In this document: positions 43,664-51,781 of the stretch, piece after piece | Layout: the number at the start of each line of letters is the position of its first letter | Numbering within the stretch: the stretch's first letter is position 1 | NCBI RefSeq assembly: GCF_947488465.1 | Contig: NZ_CANKZA010000001.1 | Coordinates: 1-64,000, forward strand | Length of the DNA: 64,000 nt | Origin: an uncultured Microbacterium sp. | GTDB taxonomy: Bacteria > Actinomycetota > Actinomycetes > Actinomycetales > Microbacteriaceae | Direction of reading: 5' to 3' | Notes under the pieces: generated by a model | Told to the model about the DNA's origin: nothing | Seen by the model: only the letters and a program-made list of their open reading frames with translations | Databases searched by the model: none | Translations under genes and position numbers: made by a program

Positions 43664-44269
43664 TCAGGTGTTGATCCCGAATGCGCGCAGCAGCGGGACG
43701 CGGGGGATCATCCGGCGCGGGCCGAGCTGGATCGTGGGGATGGTTCCGCTTTCGATGCCGAGCTTGATCGTGCGGTAATCCTCGATGTGCGCGGCGTCTA
43801 CGTCCGGGTTGGCGTCCATATAGGCCTTGGTGGCTGAAAAGGTTGATGGCGCGTTGACGAAGGCGGCGACATCCGAAATCCACGCGGAGTCCCGCTCGAT
43901 CACCGGGGTGAGCGTTGCGAACTGCTCCGTTGCGGGATTGAAGGCGATCTTGATGCGCTTTTTCTTGTAGCTCTTGTCGACAACAGGCTGGCCGACGAGT
44001 GCCGCGGTCATTGCCGTAATGCGCTGTTGCCCGTCAATGAGGATCTGCCGAAATGATGACTTTGACCCGTCTTTGAGGCCGACATCGGCGCTCTGCCACG
44101 TGATCAGGTAGCCGATCGGGAACCCGTTGTAGAGCGAATCAAGAAGATCGCGGACCTTGGTGGAGTCCCACACAAAGGGGCGTTGCATTTCGGGGATAGC
44201 AACTTGCCCGGACTTCACCCACGTTAGGAGGGTCTCGACTGAGTGCTGTTGAACGGTGTACTTCGACAA
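43664..44269 (-). pseudogene. Truncated DUF262 (GmrSD-like) gene, 5' part only
   Basis: 201 codons match the start of DUF262 proteins: VAIPEMQRPFVWDSTKVRDLLDSLYNGFPIGYLI and the ParB-like catalytic ILIDGQQRITAM. Family members usually continue for several hundred residues. Here the match stops at about IPTIQLG (near 43716), followed by a short unrelated tail ending in GINT. So only the N-terminal nuclease-like domain remains, probably cut when the neighbouring TA module arrived. GmrSD relatives restrict modified DNA. A short functional protein cannot be excluded. Confidence 0.65.
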
Positions 44270-44474
44270 GCGCGCGTCCTCCGTGCGTCTCTTGGACCAT
44301 GATTGCTTCGCTTTCCACGCATCATGCCGGATGCCCCGAAGCGCAGCGCCCGCGCAATCATCTTGGCTGGAAACTGGTTCTCCGCCGTTTTGGCCTGATC
44401 CTCAACCGCCACCTAAGGCGAAACCGCCAGCAGCTCGTTCCTCACGTCCAGTCTCTGTTCCGCGATATTGCAGC

Positions 44475-44715
44475 TCAGCGCTGATCCAGGGTGTCCAGCG
44501 CCGTCGCGCCGGCGAGGAAGAGTCCACCCGCGGCCTCCCAGGTGAGCGTCTTCGGCTTCTGCACGATCGCTGCCACCGGCACGGTGATATATGTCGCGTG
44601 CGCGCCAGATCGCAGATGGCCGACGACCTCCGTGCCCGGGACGGAAATCCCGTGCGTTCTCGCCTGAGGCGACCACGATCCCCGCGACCTTGGTCCGATC
44701 AGGCTTCTTCGCCAT
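44475..44715 (-). pseudogene. Remnant of an MDR oxidoreductase gene, frameshifted
   Basis: Two frames together spell a zinc-independent MDR dehydrogenase fragment. The first runs from ATG 44715 through VAGIVVASGENARDFRPG. After a one-base shift the second reads GTEVVGHLRSGAHATYITV, then QKPKTLTWEAAGGLFLAG and a stop. The family's N-terminal ~50 residues and whole C-terminal Rossmann part are missing. It lies beside the truncated DUF262 gene at the right end of the accessory region, so this is decayed junction DNA. A TAGGCT -10-like box (complement of 44741-44746) still stands upstream. Confidence 0.7.
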
Positions 44716-44809
44716 GGTTCACCTCGCGGAGCGGGTGTTGCTTAGCCTATCTAGCAAAATTGCTGTGGGGTGGGTTCCGTCTCCGTCGAAATCCGGATGA
44801 CCGCCGCGC

Positions 44810-45658
44810 TCACGGATGCCGCACGCCACCGCCCGCGAGCACCGCACGGTATCCCTCGCGGAAGCTCGGATACGTGAACGTGAACCCCGTCGAGCGCAGG
44901 AGGGCGTTGGAGATCCGCTTGTCGCCAGCGGCCTGCCGCCCGGTCGCCTCACCCTGAGTCGGCAGTGCAACGCCCATCTCCGCGGCGAGAAAGCGCAGCA
45001 CCTCATCCAACCTCGCCGGTTCGTCGTCGCTGCCCAGCACCAGGGGTGGGGGATTTTCGAGACCGGCGAGGTGCACGATGGCGGCAGCGGCGTCATCGCG
45101 ATGGATGCGGTTCGTGTGCGGTGATGTCGCGGGAGCCGCGAGCCGGGCGGTGCCTGAGCGCACCTGCTCGATGAGCCGCTCGCGGCCTGGACCGTAAATG
45201 CCCGACAGCCTCACCAGTGTCGCCGCCGGCGCCCGCGAGCGCAGGAGCTTCTCTGCCTCGAGCAGCACGTCGGCGGTGGCCGAGCCTCCTACGGCGGGAG
45301 TGCTCTCCGTGACCGTCTCCCCGCCGTCGACGTCATACACCGCCGTCGACGAGACCACGAGCACGCGAGGATCGGCCGGGGACGCCTCGATCCCGTCGAG
45401 AACATTCCGGAGCCCGGTGACATACGTCTCGCGGTAGGCCGCGGCGGTGCGGCTTTCGGCGGTAAGGGCGACCACGACCGTCGTGGTGTCGTCATCGATC
45501 GTGGGGACCTGGTGGCGGAGGTCCACCGAGCGCCCCTCGGTCGGTGCTCGCAGCAGCTCCGCTTCGCGTCGCATGCCGACCACGCGATGGCCCTGCGCGG
45601 CGAACCGCAGGCCGACCTCCGTGCCGAGGTCGCCGCATCCCGCAATGATCACTGTCAT
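44810..45658 (-). CDS. NAD(P)-dependent epimerase/SDR protein
   Basis: A 282-residue extended/atypical short-chain dehydrogenase, YeeZ-like. The Rossmann fold starts at MTVIIAGCGDLGTEVGLRF (GxGxxG). VVVSSTAVYDVDGGE holds the catalytic Ser/Thr and Tyr region. RLSGIYGPGRERL and RIHRDDAAAAIVHL are typical later motifs. It probably acts on a nucleotide-sugar or similar small molecule; the substrate is unknown. I chose ATG 45658 since the Rossmann strand begins there. It is the first chromosomal-type gene after the accessory region, though the boundary is not precisely defined. Confidence 0.82.
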   Translation of the reverse strand: MTVIIAGCGDLGTEVGLRFAAQGHRVVGMRREAELLRAPTEGRSVDLRHQVPTIDDDTTTVVVALTAESRTAAAYRETYVTGLRNVLDGIEASPADPRVLVVSSTAVYDVDGGETVTESTPAVGGSATADVLLEAEKLLRSRAPAATLVRLSGIYGPGRERLIEQVRSGTARLAAPATSPHTNRIHRDDAAAAIVHLAGLENPPPLVLGSDDEPARLDEVLRFLAAEMGVALPTQGEATGRQAAGDKRISNALLRSTGFTFTYPSFREGYRAVLAGGGVRHP

Positions 45659-45732
45659 GTGATCAACCCTGTCACCGTGGCGGGATGCCGGGTGACGTCG
45701 GCGGGCAAGGCGTCCGACGTTGGCAGCGGGAT

Positions 45733-46149
45733 CTACGGCGCCGAATACGGCTCCGCGTGTGCCCTCACCGTCGTTGCCTCGCGCAGCAGCTTCGATACCG
45801 GGCACCGCGCCTCCGCGGCGGCGAGGAGCTCTTCGGTCTCGGCCATGCTCCCGCCCTCGAGGGAGAGATAGGCATCCAGGTGAAACTCGAACCCGGGGCC
45901 GGGCTCGGCATCCATCAATGCCACGTCGACGCGCACGGCTGTGCGGGCGGCGCCACCGTTGATGACGTGCGCGGTGGCGTTCAAGCATGTGGCCCACGCG
46001 AGCGCCAACAACTGCTCGGGGTTGGATGCCGCCGGATCGAGGTCGGCGCTCAACGGTGAGGCCACCGGAACGTCCATGCCTCCGACGACCCGGCTCCAGC
46101 CGTCGGCACCGTCGGTGTTGATGATCTCGGTCCGGTACCTGACGCTCAT
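45733..46149 (-). CDS. OsmC/Ohr-family peroxide reductase
   Basis: A 138-residue OsmC-family protein that detoxifies organic hydroperoxides through a Cys pair. The peroxidatic Cys is in ALAWATCLNATAH and the resolving Cys in EARCPVSKLL. NPEQLLALAW and the Gly-rich first strands match Ohr. The ATG at 46149 follows a consensus TATAAT by 6 nt, so the mRNA is probably leaderless. That -10 box sits inside a perfect AT-rich palindrome shared with the divergent metN promoter, suggesting control by a MarR/OhrR-type repressor; none is adjacent. Confidence 0.88.
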   Translation of the reverse strand: MSVRYRTEIINTDGADGWSRVVGGMDVPVASPLSADLDPAASNPEQLLALAWATCLNATAHVINGGAARTAVRVDVALMDAEPGPGFEFHLDAYLSLEGGSMAETEELLAAAEARCPVSKLLREATTVRAHAEPYSAP

Positions 46150-46153
46150 TTCT

Positions 46154-46165
46154 CAATTATAATTG
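46154..46165. promoter_or_regulatory. AT-rich palindrome with back-to-back -10 boxes
   Basis: CAATTATAATTG is a perfect 12-bp palindrome in a G/C-rich setting. TATAAT occurs on both strands inside it: complement of 46156-46161 for the OsmC gene and 46158-46163 for metN. A repressor here would shut both divergent promoters. MarR/OhrR operators are similarly AT-rich palindromes. Confidence 0.7.
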
Positions 46166-46222
46166 GACGCGGTACAAGAACAGCGCTGCACTGGTCGCCG
46201 AACAAGGGAAGCACGACACGAG

Positions 46223-46999
46223 ATGGCGACACCGGGCACTGCCGTTGTGGAATTCACGGACGTCACGAAGACGTTCGGGGATCACGCGGGCGAACCTCCC
46301 GCGCTCCACGACATCACCCTCGCGATCGCGCGCGGCGAGATCTTCGGGGTCATTGGCGAGAGCGGCGCCGGCAAATCGACGCTCCTGCGGATGATCAACG
46401 GACTCACGTCGCCGGACTCCGGCTCGCTGACGGTGCTGGGCCAGCCGATGGCGACCCTCGCCCGCGGGCCGCTGCGCGACCTGCGCCGTGACATCGGTGT
46501 CGTGTTCCAGGGCATCGACCTGCTTACCAGCCGCACGGTGCGACGCAACGTCGCGGTGCCCCTCCGGTTGCGGCGCGGCACGGGCGCGGCGATGTCGCGC
46601 GCCGAGGAGCGTCGCGCGGTCGACGAGATCCTCGAGTTCGTCGGGCTGAGTCACCGCGCCGACCATTACCCGGCGCAGTTGAGTGGGGGAGAGAAGCAGC
46701 GCGTCGGTCTTGCTCGCGCGCTCATCACCCGCCCGGCCCTGCTGCTCTGCGACGAGCCGACCTCGTCTCTCGACACCTCGACCACGGGCGACGTTCTCCG
46801 CGTGCTCGAAGGCGCCCGCGAGCGCTTCGGCACGACCGTCGTCGTCATCACCCACGATCTCGATGTCGTCAAGGCGATCTGCGATCGGGTGGCGCTGCTC
46901 GAGCACGGCCGGCTCCGCGAGGAGTTCCACATCCAGAAGACCGACTACCGGACCCTCCCGAACTACTACGAGCAGGTCACGCGGGAGCTGCGGCCATGA
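46223..46999 (+). CDS. metN: D-methionine ABC importer ATPase, short form
   Basis: A 258-residue ABC ATPase powering methionine import with MetI and MetQ. Walker A GESGAGKST (about 48-56), Q-loop VFQGIDLL, signature LSGGEKQRVGLARAL and Walker B LLLCDEPTSSLD are all present, along with the H-loop VITHD. E. coli MetN is ~343 residues and has a C-terminal NIL domain that senses methionine. Here the chain ends right after the nucleotide-binding domain, so trans-inhibition is probably missing. I chose ATG 46223, where the family N-terminus begins. The stop overlaps the metI start (ATGA). Confidence 0.9.
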   Translation: MATPGTAVVEFTDVTKTFGDHAGEPPALHDITLAIARGEIFGVIGESGAGKSTLLRMINGLTSPDSGSLTVLGQPMATLARGPLRDLRRDIGVVFQGIDLLTSRTVRRNVAVPLRLRRGTGAAMSRAEERRAVDEILEFVGLSHRADHYPAQLSGGEKQRVGLARALITRPALLLCDEPTSSLDTSTTGDVLRVLEGARERFGTTVVVITHDLDVVKAICDRVALLEHGRLREEFHIQKTDYRTLPNYYEQVTRELRP

Positions 47000-47667
47000 C
47001 CTGGCTCACCGACCTGCTCGCCGAGTACGGCGACGACATGCTCGAGGCGCTCGCCGAGACCGGCTACATGCTGGTCGTCTCGCTGGCGGCGGCCGTGATC
47101 ATCGGCCTGCCCCTCGGCGTGACCGTGTTCCTCACCCGCGCCGGCGGCTTCGCCGAGAACCGTGCGCTGTGGCGCGTGGGAAACCTGTACATCAACATCG
47201 TCCGCTCGTTCCCGTTCCTGCTGCTTGTGGTCTTCCTGATCCCGTTCACCCGGCTCGTGATGGGAACCACGTTCGGCACGCAGGCCGCGACGCTGCCGCT
47301 GTGCGTCGTGGCGGTCGCGATCTACGCGCGCCTGGTCGAGCAGATCCTGCTCGAAGTGCCGCCCGGAATCTCGCGTGTTGCCACCTCCATGGGCGCCACG
47401 GTGCCGCAAGCGGTGGGCCAGTTCTTTCTCCCCGAGGCGCGCTCCGGCCTCGTCTACGCGCTGACCTCGGCCGCGATCAGCCTGCTCTCGTACTCGACCG
47501 TGCTGGGTGTCGTCGGTGGCGGGGGGATCGGCGACTTCGCCATGCGCTACGGCTACCAGGAGTACAACAACGCCCTCATGTACCTCACCATCGCGATCAT
47601 CATCGTCTGCGTGCTGCTGATCCAACTGATCGGCCATCGCATCTCCGTCCGTCTCGACCACCGTTGA
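46996..47667 (+). CDS. metI: D-methionine ABC importer permease
   Basis: A 223-residue inner-membrane permease with five or so membrane helices. The ABC coupling (EAA-like) loop is visible as VPPGISRVATSMGATVPQAV near 120-140. MetI family features are the N-terminal ALAETGYMLVVSLAAAVIIGLPLGV and NIVRSFPFLLLVVFLIPFTRL. It forms the channel for the importer encoded by its neighbours. The ATG overlaps the metN stop by four bases and metQ follows 17 nt after. Confidence 0.93.
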   Translation: MTWLTDLLAEYGDDMLEALAETGYMLVVSLAAAVIIGLPLGVTVFLTRAGGFAENRALWRVGNLYINIVRSFPFLLLVVFLIPFTRLVMGTTFGTQAATLPLCVVAVAIYARLVEQILLEVPPGISRVATSMGATVPQAVGQFFLPEARSGLVYALTSAAISLLSYSTVLGVVGGGGIGDFAMRYGYQEYNNALMYLTIAIIIVCVLLIQLIGHRISVRLDHR

Positions 47668-47684
47668 AACCCACAAGGAACTCC

Positions 47685-48488
47685 ATGCGCTCTTCGTCTC
47701 TGCCCGGCCTCGGCCTGCTACTCGCCTCTGCCGTCCTCGTCTCGGGGTGCGCGGCATCCACCACCGACGAGGGCGACATCGTGACCCTGCAGGTCGCGGC
47801 CGTCACGTCGCCCATGACGGATGTCGTCGAAGCGGCCGGTGAGGCCATCGACGACGGCTACGAGATCGAACTCGTCGAGGTCGCCGACTACGTCACCGCG
47901 AACACGATCCTCCAGGCCGGCGACGTCGACGCGAACTTCTCGCAGCACGTGCCCTACATGGAATCGTTCAACGCGGCCAACGACGGCACTCTCGTGGGGG
48001 TGCAGCCGGTGTACGACTTCATCATCGCGTTCTATTCGAAGACACTGACCGACATCGACGACCTCGAGGTCGGCGCCACGGTCGCGATCCCCAACGATCC
48101 CTCCAACACCGGCCGGGCGCTGCGGCTGCTCGCAAACGAGGGGATCATCACGCTCGATCCGGCGATCGACCCGTATGCGGCGACACCCGAGGACATCACC
48201 GAGAACCCGAAAGAGCTCCAGTTTCTGCAGGTCGCGATCAGCGCGCTGAACACGGCGTACGACGAGGCCGACCTCGTCTTCCAATGGCCCTCGCACATCG
48301 CGGCGCTCGGGCTCACCCCGCAGGACGACGGCCTCATCACCGAACTCGACGACACCTTCGCGCTCAACCTCGTGGTCCGGGGCGAGGATGCTGATTCCGC
48401 CGCCACCGCGGCGCTGAAGAAGGCGTTCACGAGCGACGAGGTGCGCGAGTTCATCGAGTCGAACGGGACCATCACCACCGCGTTCTGA
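47685..48488 (+). CDS. metQ: Methionine-binding lipoprotein
   Basis: A 267-residue substrate-binding protein of the NlpA/MetQ family. The lipobox LVSGC (Cys21) follows an N-terminal hydrophobic signal, so the mature protein is lipid-anchored outside the membrane. Family markers are ADYVTANTILQAGDVDANFSQHVPYME and IAIPNDPSNTGRALRLL-type sequence (here VAIPNDPSNTGRA). A longer open frame extends upstream through metN and metI but is noncoding there. AAGGAAC precedes the ATG. Last gene of metNIQ. Confidence 0.94.
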   Translation: MRSSSLPGLGLLLASAVLVSGCAASTTDEGDIVTLQVAAVTSPMTDVVEAAGEAIDDGYEIELVEVADYVTANTILQAGDVDANFSQHVPYMESFNAANDGTLVGVQPVYDFIIAFYSKTLTDIDDLEVGATVAIPNDPSNTGRALRLLANEGIITLDPAIDPYAATPEDITENPKELQFLQVAISALNTAYDEADLVFQWPSHIAALGLTPQDDGLITELDDTFALNLVVRGEDADSAATAALKKAFTSDEVREFIESNGTITTAF

Positions 48489-48613
48489 GGGTTGACGATC
48501 GCGCATCGTCGGTCAGCGCGGGGTCGCGACGTTCGGCGCGGGGCGGTGGCGAGGGTTCGCTGAGGGATTTGGTGCGGAGAGCGTTTCGGATCGGATGCGC
48601 GCCGCTCTCCGGC

Positions 48614-48619
48614 TACCCT
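48614..48619 (+). promoter_or_regulatory. -10 box of leaderless hydrolase gene
   Basis: TACCCT lies 6 nt before the ATG at 48626, with no ribosome-binding site between. Confidence 0.5.
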
Positions 48620-48625
48620 CGGCCC

Positions 48626-49450
48626 ATGAGCGTTGCCCTCGACGTCCCGCTTGCCGATGGAAGAGTGCTCCGTGCGTACGACTCGGGCGGAAGCGGCCCG
48701 GTCATCATGTGGTTCCACGGCTCTCCCCAGACCGGACGCGTCCTGCCGCCGGTTCTGGAGGCAGCGTCGGCGCGCGGCATCCGCATGCTGTCGTACGCAC
48801 GCCCGTCCTACGGCGGGTCGACGCCGAGGCCCGGGCGCGACGTGGCGTCGGCCGCCGCGGACATGGCGGCGGTCGCGGATGCCGCCGGTGTCGAACGGTT
48901 CGCGACGCTGGGCGCCTCGGGGGGAGGGCCGCACGCGCTCGCCGGAGCCGCGCTCCTTCCCGGCCGCGTGACGGCGGCCGCGACCCTCGCCGGGATCGCG
49001 CCGTTCGAGGACGATCCAGGGTGGTGGGGCGGCATGGCGGCGCCCGGCGGTCTCCGGGCCGCCCGTGACGGCCGCGATGCGCGCGCGTCGTTCGCTGAGA
49101 CCGAGGAATTCGAGCCGACCAGCTTCTCAGGCGCCGACTACGCCGCGCTCGATGGGCCGTGGGCGTCGCTCGGCGAGGATGTGGAGGCATCCGCGCAGTG
49201 GGGCGATGACGGACTCATCGACGATGATCTCGCCTTCACCCGGCCGTGGGGTGTCGACCTCGCCGACATCCGTGTGCCCGTGCTCCTGGTGCAGGGGAGC
49301 GATGATCGGGTGATCCCGCCCGAGCACGCCGAGCGGCTGCACCGCAGCATCGGCTGCTCGGAGCTGTGGCGCCGCGCGGGGGCCGGCCATATTTCGGTGC
49401 TCGACGCCGTGCCCGACGCGATGGACTGGATCCTCGCGCAGGAGCGGTGA
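48626..49450 (+). CDS. Alpha/beta-fold hydrolase
   Basis: A 274-residue hydrolase. The oxyanion-hole region is VIMWFHGSPQTGR, and the nucleophile elbow GASGGGP carries the catalytic Ser (about residue 98). The acid is Asp in GSDDRVIPPEHA and the base His in GAGHISVLD near the C-terminus. All triad residues are present. The cap region (WWGGMAAPGGLRAARDG) gives no substrate clue; an esterase or epoxide/haloalkane hydrolase-like role is possible. I chose ATG 48626 because it fits the leaderless promoter and the family start. A divergent in-frame extension upstream has no support. Confidence 0.85.
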   Translation: MSVALDVPLADGRVLRAYDSGGSGPVIMWFHGSPQTGRVLPPVLEAASARGIRMLSYARPSYGGSTPRPGRDVASAAADMAAVADAAGVERFATLGASGGGPHALAGAALLPGRVTAAATLAGIAPFEDDPGWWGGMAAPGGLRAARDGRDARASFAETEEFEPTSFSGADYAALDGPWASLGEDVEASAQWGDDGLIDDDLAFTRPWGVDLADIRVPVLLVQGSDDRVIPPEHAERLHRSIGCSELWRRAGAGHISVLDAVPDAMDWILAQER

Positions 49451-49479
49451 TCGCACACTGACGTGTCGGAGGTGGGTCG

Positions 49480-49485
49480 TAGTCT
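49480..49485 (+). promoter_or_regulatory. -10 box of leaderless MmcQ/YjbR gene
   Basis: TAGTCT lies 6 nt before the GTG at 49492. Confidence 0.5.
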
Positions 49486-49491
49486 CCACGT

Positions 49492-49881
49492 GTGGCCACT
49501 CTCGAGGATGTGCGCGTGATCGCCGCCGGCTTGCCGGGGAGCGAAGAGCGTGCGATGACCGGCGGCGCTGCGTGGTTCGTGCGCGGAAAGCTGTACGCGT
49601 GGGAGTGTCACCCCTGGCCCAGCATCCCGGTCGATATGCGCGAGATCATCGCATCGGAACTCGTCGTCGGGGTGAAGATCGCCGACCCGATGGATGCCGT
49701 GGCCCTCCGCGAGATGGCACCCGACGTGTTCCTGCGCACGACGACGCGCTGGGGCGAGCCCAAGGTCGCGTTCCGGATGGCGGGCATCGGCGGGGATCAT
49801 CTCGCGGAGCTCGTGACCGAGGCGTGGCGGGTGCAGGCGCCGAGGTATCTGCGGCGCGAGCATGGCGACGTCGACATTTAG
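49492..49881 (+). CDS. MmcQ/YjbR-family protein
   Basis: A 129-residue protein of the CyaY-like-fold MmcQ/YjbR family. Recognisable parts are VRVIAAGLPGSEERA near the start, AWFVRGKLYAW, VGVKIADPMDAVAL and the C-terminal HLAELVTEAWRVQAPRYLRR. The family is called DNA-binding by annotation, but its role is not established. It begins with GTG behind a TAGTCT -10 box. The 3' end overlaps the next gene by 20 nt, suggesting co-transcription with the secreted nuclease. Confidence 0.82.
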   Translation: MATLEDVRVIAAGLPGSEERAMTGGAAWFVRGKLYAWECHPWPSIPVDMREIIASELVVGVKIADPMDAVALREMAPDVFLRTTTRWGEPKVAFRMAGIGGDHLAELVTEAWRVQAPRYLRREHGDVDI

Positions 49882-50566
49882 GCTCGTGATCGTGCGCGGA
49901 ATCTGGGGTGCGGCCCTCGCGGTCGCCGTGGTGGTGTGCGTCGTCGGATGTGCGCCTGGTACCCCGTTGTCGGGCAGTGCGACGGTGACCATCGCGTCGA
50001 TCATCGACGGCGACACGATCGAGACGAGCGCCGGCACGGTGCGCCTCATCGGCATCGACGCGCCGGAACGTGATGTCTGCGGTTACGCGGAAGCCTCGGC
50101 ACTCGTGTCGTCGCTCCTCGTGCCGGGTGCGGTGGTCGGCCTCGAGCTCCCCGACGGGCAGAACGACGCCGACAGACACGGCAGGATGCTGCGTTACGTC
50201 ACCACGGACCAGGGGATCGATGTCGCGTCATCGCTGCTCACCGCCGGTCTCGCCGTCGCCCGGTACGACTCGGGCGACGGCTACCCGGCGCATCCGCGCG
50301 AGGCTGCCTACCGCGCCGCGCAGGTCGCGTCGATCGGTGGAGACGGGTCCGTGATCACGGTGGACTGCGCCGGCGCGGCGGCGGTGCCCCCGCCGTCAGG
50401 GGAGTGGTGGACGCAGTACACGTCGTGCACGAAGCTCAAGAGCAACGTCGCCGGGCATCCGATCGGACCGTTCTCGCGTGACGACCAACCCGGCGCCTAC
50501 GCATGGTTCGCCACCGGGACGGGCAACAACGGCGACGGCGATGGAGACGGATGGGCGTGCGAGTAG
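49862..50566 (+). CDS. Secreted SNase-like nuclease with excalibur-type tail
   Basis: A 234-residue thermonuclease-family protein. A hydrophobic export signal ends in VVGC (Cys30), which may be a lipobox. The SNase core shows ASIIDGDTIE, GTVRLIGIDAPE (Arg and Asp of the active site) and DADRHGRMLRYV. After a linker comes an excalibur-like calcium motif, with CTKLK and the terminal DGDGDGWACE, Asp-rich with a paired Cys. It likely degrades extracellular nucleic acids in a Ca-dependent way. The start overlaps the MmcQ gene; the ATG at 49862 fits the signal sequence. Confidence 0.87.
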   Translation: MATSTFRLVIVRGIWGAALAVAVVVCVVGCAPGTPLSGSATVTIASIIDGDTIETSAGTVRLIGIDAPERDVCGYAEASALVSSLLVPGAVVGLELPDGQNDADRHGRMLRYVTTDQGIDVASSLLTAGLAVARYDSGDGYPAHPREAAYRAAQVASIGGDGSVITVDCAGAAAVPPPSGEWWTQYTSCTKLKSNVAGHPIGPFSRDDQPGAYAWFATGTGNNGDGDGDGWACE

Positions 50567-50575
50567 GGGCGCGCG

Positions 50576-51169
50576 CTACGCCAAAACGGGTGGCTCGGCA
50601 GTCTGCGGAATGGCGGGATCATCGAGGGCGGCCTGCACCACAGCTGCCGCTGCGAGTGTGAACTCCTCGCCCGGGTAATACATGCCGAGGTGCTTCTCCG
50701 CATCATCGATCGTCGCGATTCCGCACAGCGGCAGGAGCACGCGCAAATCGGGAAGCTCACGACGTCGCCGGCGTTGACACGCGAAGAGCTTCATCGCGAG
50801 AAGCGTCTCTGCTGTGGCGACCTCCACGACGATTCCGTTCTGCTCATGGAGGACCGACCACTCGGCGGTGCGCTCTCCGAACCCAGACGGGAGAAAGTGC
50901 ACAGCCGCGGAGTTGAGCCAGTCCTCTTGCCAAGTGAACGCAACGGCAACGTGGTGAGCCGCCTCCAGAATGGTTGTCTCCGGTGTGAGCTCGGCGTCGA
51001 GGTCCACGGTAGATCCGCGGGCGGCGTTGTAAGCGAGCGCTATCGCCGCCCCGCCAACCAAGCGGATGCGCGCGCTCGAACCCGTTCGACCCAGCTCCGA
51101 CACCAGCTCTCGGAGCCCTCGGACGATATCGTCGCGATCCAGCCGGACGATGGGCCGCTCGGCGCTCAT
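50576..51169 (-). CDS. Nucleotidyltransferase-type toxin of TA module 3
   Basis: A 197-residue paralogue of the toxin at 33834-34418. The shared pattern is IVRGLRELVSEL, IRLVGGAAIALAYN, STVDLDAEL (D-L-D metal site) and VATAETLLAMKL. It starts inside the stop of the XRE gene (ATGA), so the two are tightly coupled. Toxin activity is inferred from family and pairing. Unlike modules 1 and 2 it lies in the chromosomal-type region, outside the element defined by the integrase. Confidence 0.78.
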   Translation of the reverse strand: MSAERPIVRLDRDDIVRGLRELVSELGRTGSSARIRLVGGAAIALAYNAARGSTVDLDAELTPETTILEAAHHVAVAFTWQEDWLNSAAVHFLPSGFGERTAEWSVLHEQNGIVVEVATAETLLAMKLFACQRRRRRELPDLRVLLPLCGIATIDDAEKHLGMYYPGEEFTLAAAAVVQAALDDPAIPQTAEPPVLA

Positions 51170-51729
51170 GCGCTTGCGAGCTCGTCTGCGGTGATCCAGA
51201 TACCGCGACGGCGAAGCGGCTCAGGAACATCTTCGGCATCCGGCGCCAGACGACCGGCCGTCCAGGGATCCCACCGACCCACAGGGTTTCCGGTAGCTCG
51301 CTCGGCCCACGCGGGTGTGCGCAGGCCGGCGCGAGCGAGTTCGATCTCGACGGTGCCGGCGATCGCCGCATCCCACTCGACAGATATCGCTGGAGGAGGG
51401 TCTATTGTCAACGCGGCCTTCGCTAGAAGGTCGGAGGCCTGTAGGTTCGCTACGAGCTGGACAAGGGCTTGAATGCGCACAGTCGAGTTCTCGCTCAGAA
51501 GGATCGACTCTGCGATGTCGCGCGCGCTTGCTCGTCCCTGAGTATCGATGACGAGCACGCGTGCTCCGAGTGCATGCGCCGCCGCGCCCGTCGTGCTGGA
51601 CCGGGGGTCACGACGTCCAGTTTCGATGGCGTAGATGTTGCTCGCGTGCGTCCCGATGCGACACGCCAGAGCAGCGGCTGTCATGCCCTTTGCCCGGCGG
51701 ATATGCGCGAGCTGTGCGGAAACACTCAT
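51166..51729 (-). CDS. XRE-family antitoxin/regulator of TA module 3
   Basis: A 187-residue helix-turn-helix protein. The HTH is at about 5-45 (HIRRAKGMTAAALACRIGTHASNIYAIETGRR). The C-terminal domain (RIQALVQLVANLQASDLLAKAAL, VEWDAAIAGTVE, PEPLRRRGIWITADELAS) resembles that of 34421-34996. I chose ATG 51729 with GAGGAG 5-6 nt upstream; an ATG at 51780 would start inside the operator palindrome. Autorepression through the 28-bp palindrome just upstream is likely. Confidence 0.82.
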   Translation of the reverse strand: MSVSAQLAHIRRAKGMTAAALACRIGTHASNIYAIETGRRDPRSSTTGAAAHALGARVLVIDTQGRASARDIAESILLSENSTVRIQALVQLVANLQASDLLAKAALTIDPPPAISVEWDAAIAGTVEIELARAGLRTPAWAERATGNPVGRWDPWTAGRLAPDAEDVPEPLRRRGIWITADELASA

Positions 51730-51753
51730 GCGTGACTCCTCAATCGATGGTTC

Positions 51754-51781
51754 CATGATAGGTCGAATTCGACCTATCATG
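51754..51781. promoter_or_regulatory. 28-bp perfect palindromic operator of TA module 3
   Basis: Left half CATGATAGGTCGAA is mirrored without mismatch over 28 bp, centred between 51767 and 51768. A -10-like TATCAT (complement of 51755-51760) lies inside it on the minus strand, with the regulator ATG 25 nt downstream. This is the expected layout for an antitoxin that represses its own operon as a dimer. Confidence 0.85.

Noticed and set aside
44224-44412. Minus-strand 62-codon frame upstream of the DUF262 fragment
   Set aside because: It overlaps the DUF262 start in another frame and lies in decayed DNA; no family features.
46166-46222. SAM or S-box riboswitch before metN
   Set aside because: Only about 50 nt of leader are available, too short for these classes, and no conserved pairing is visible.
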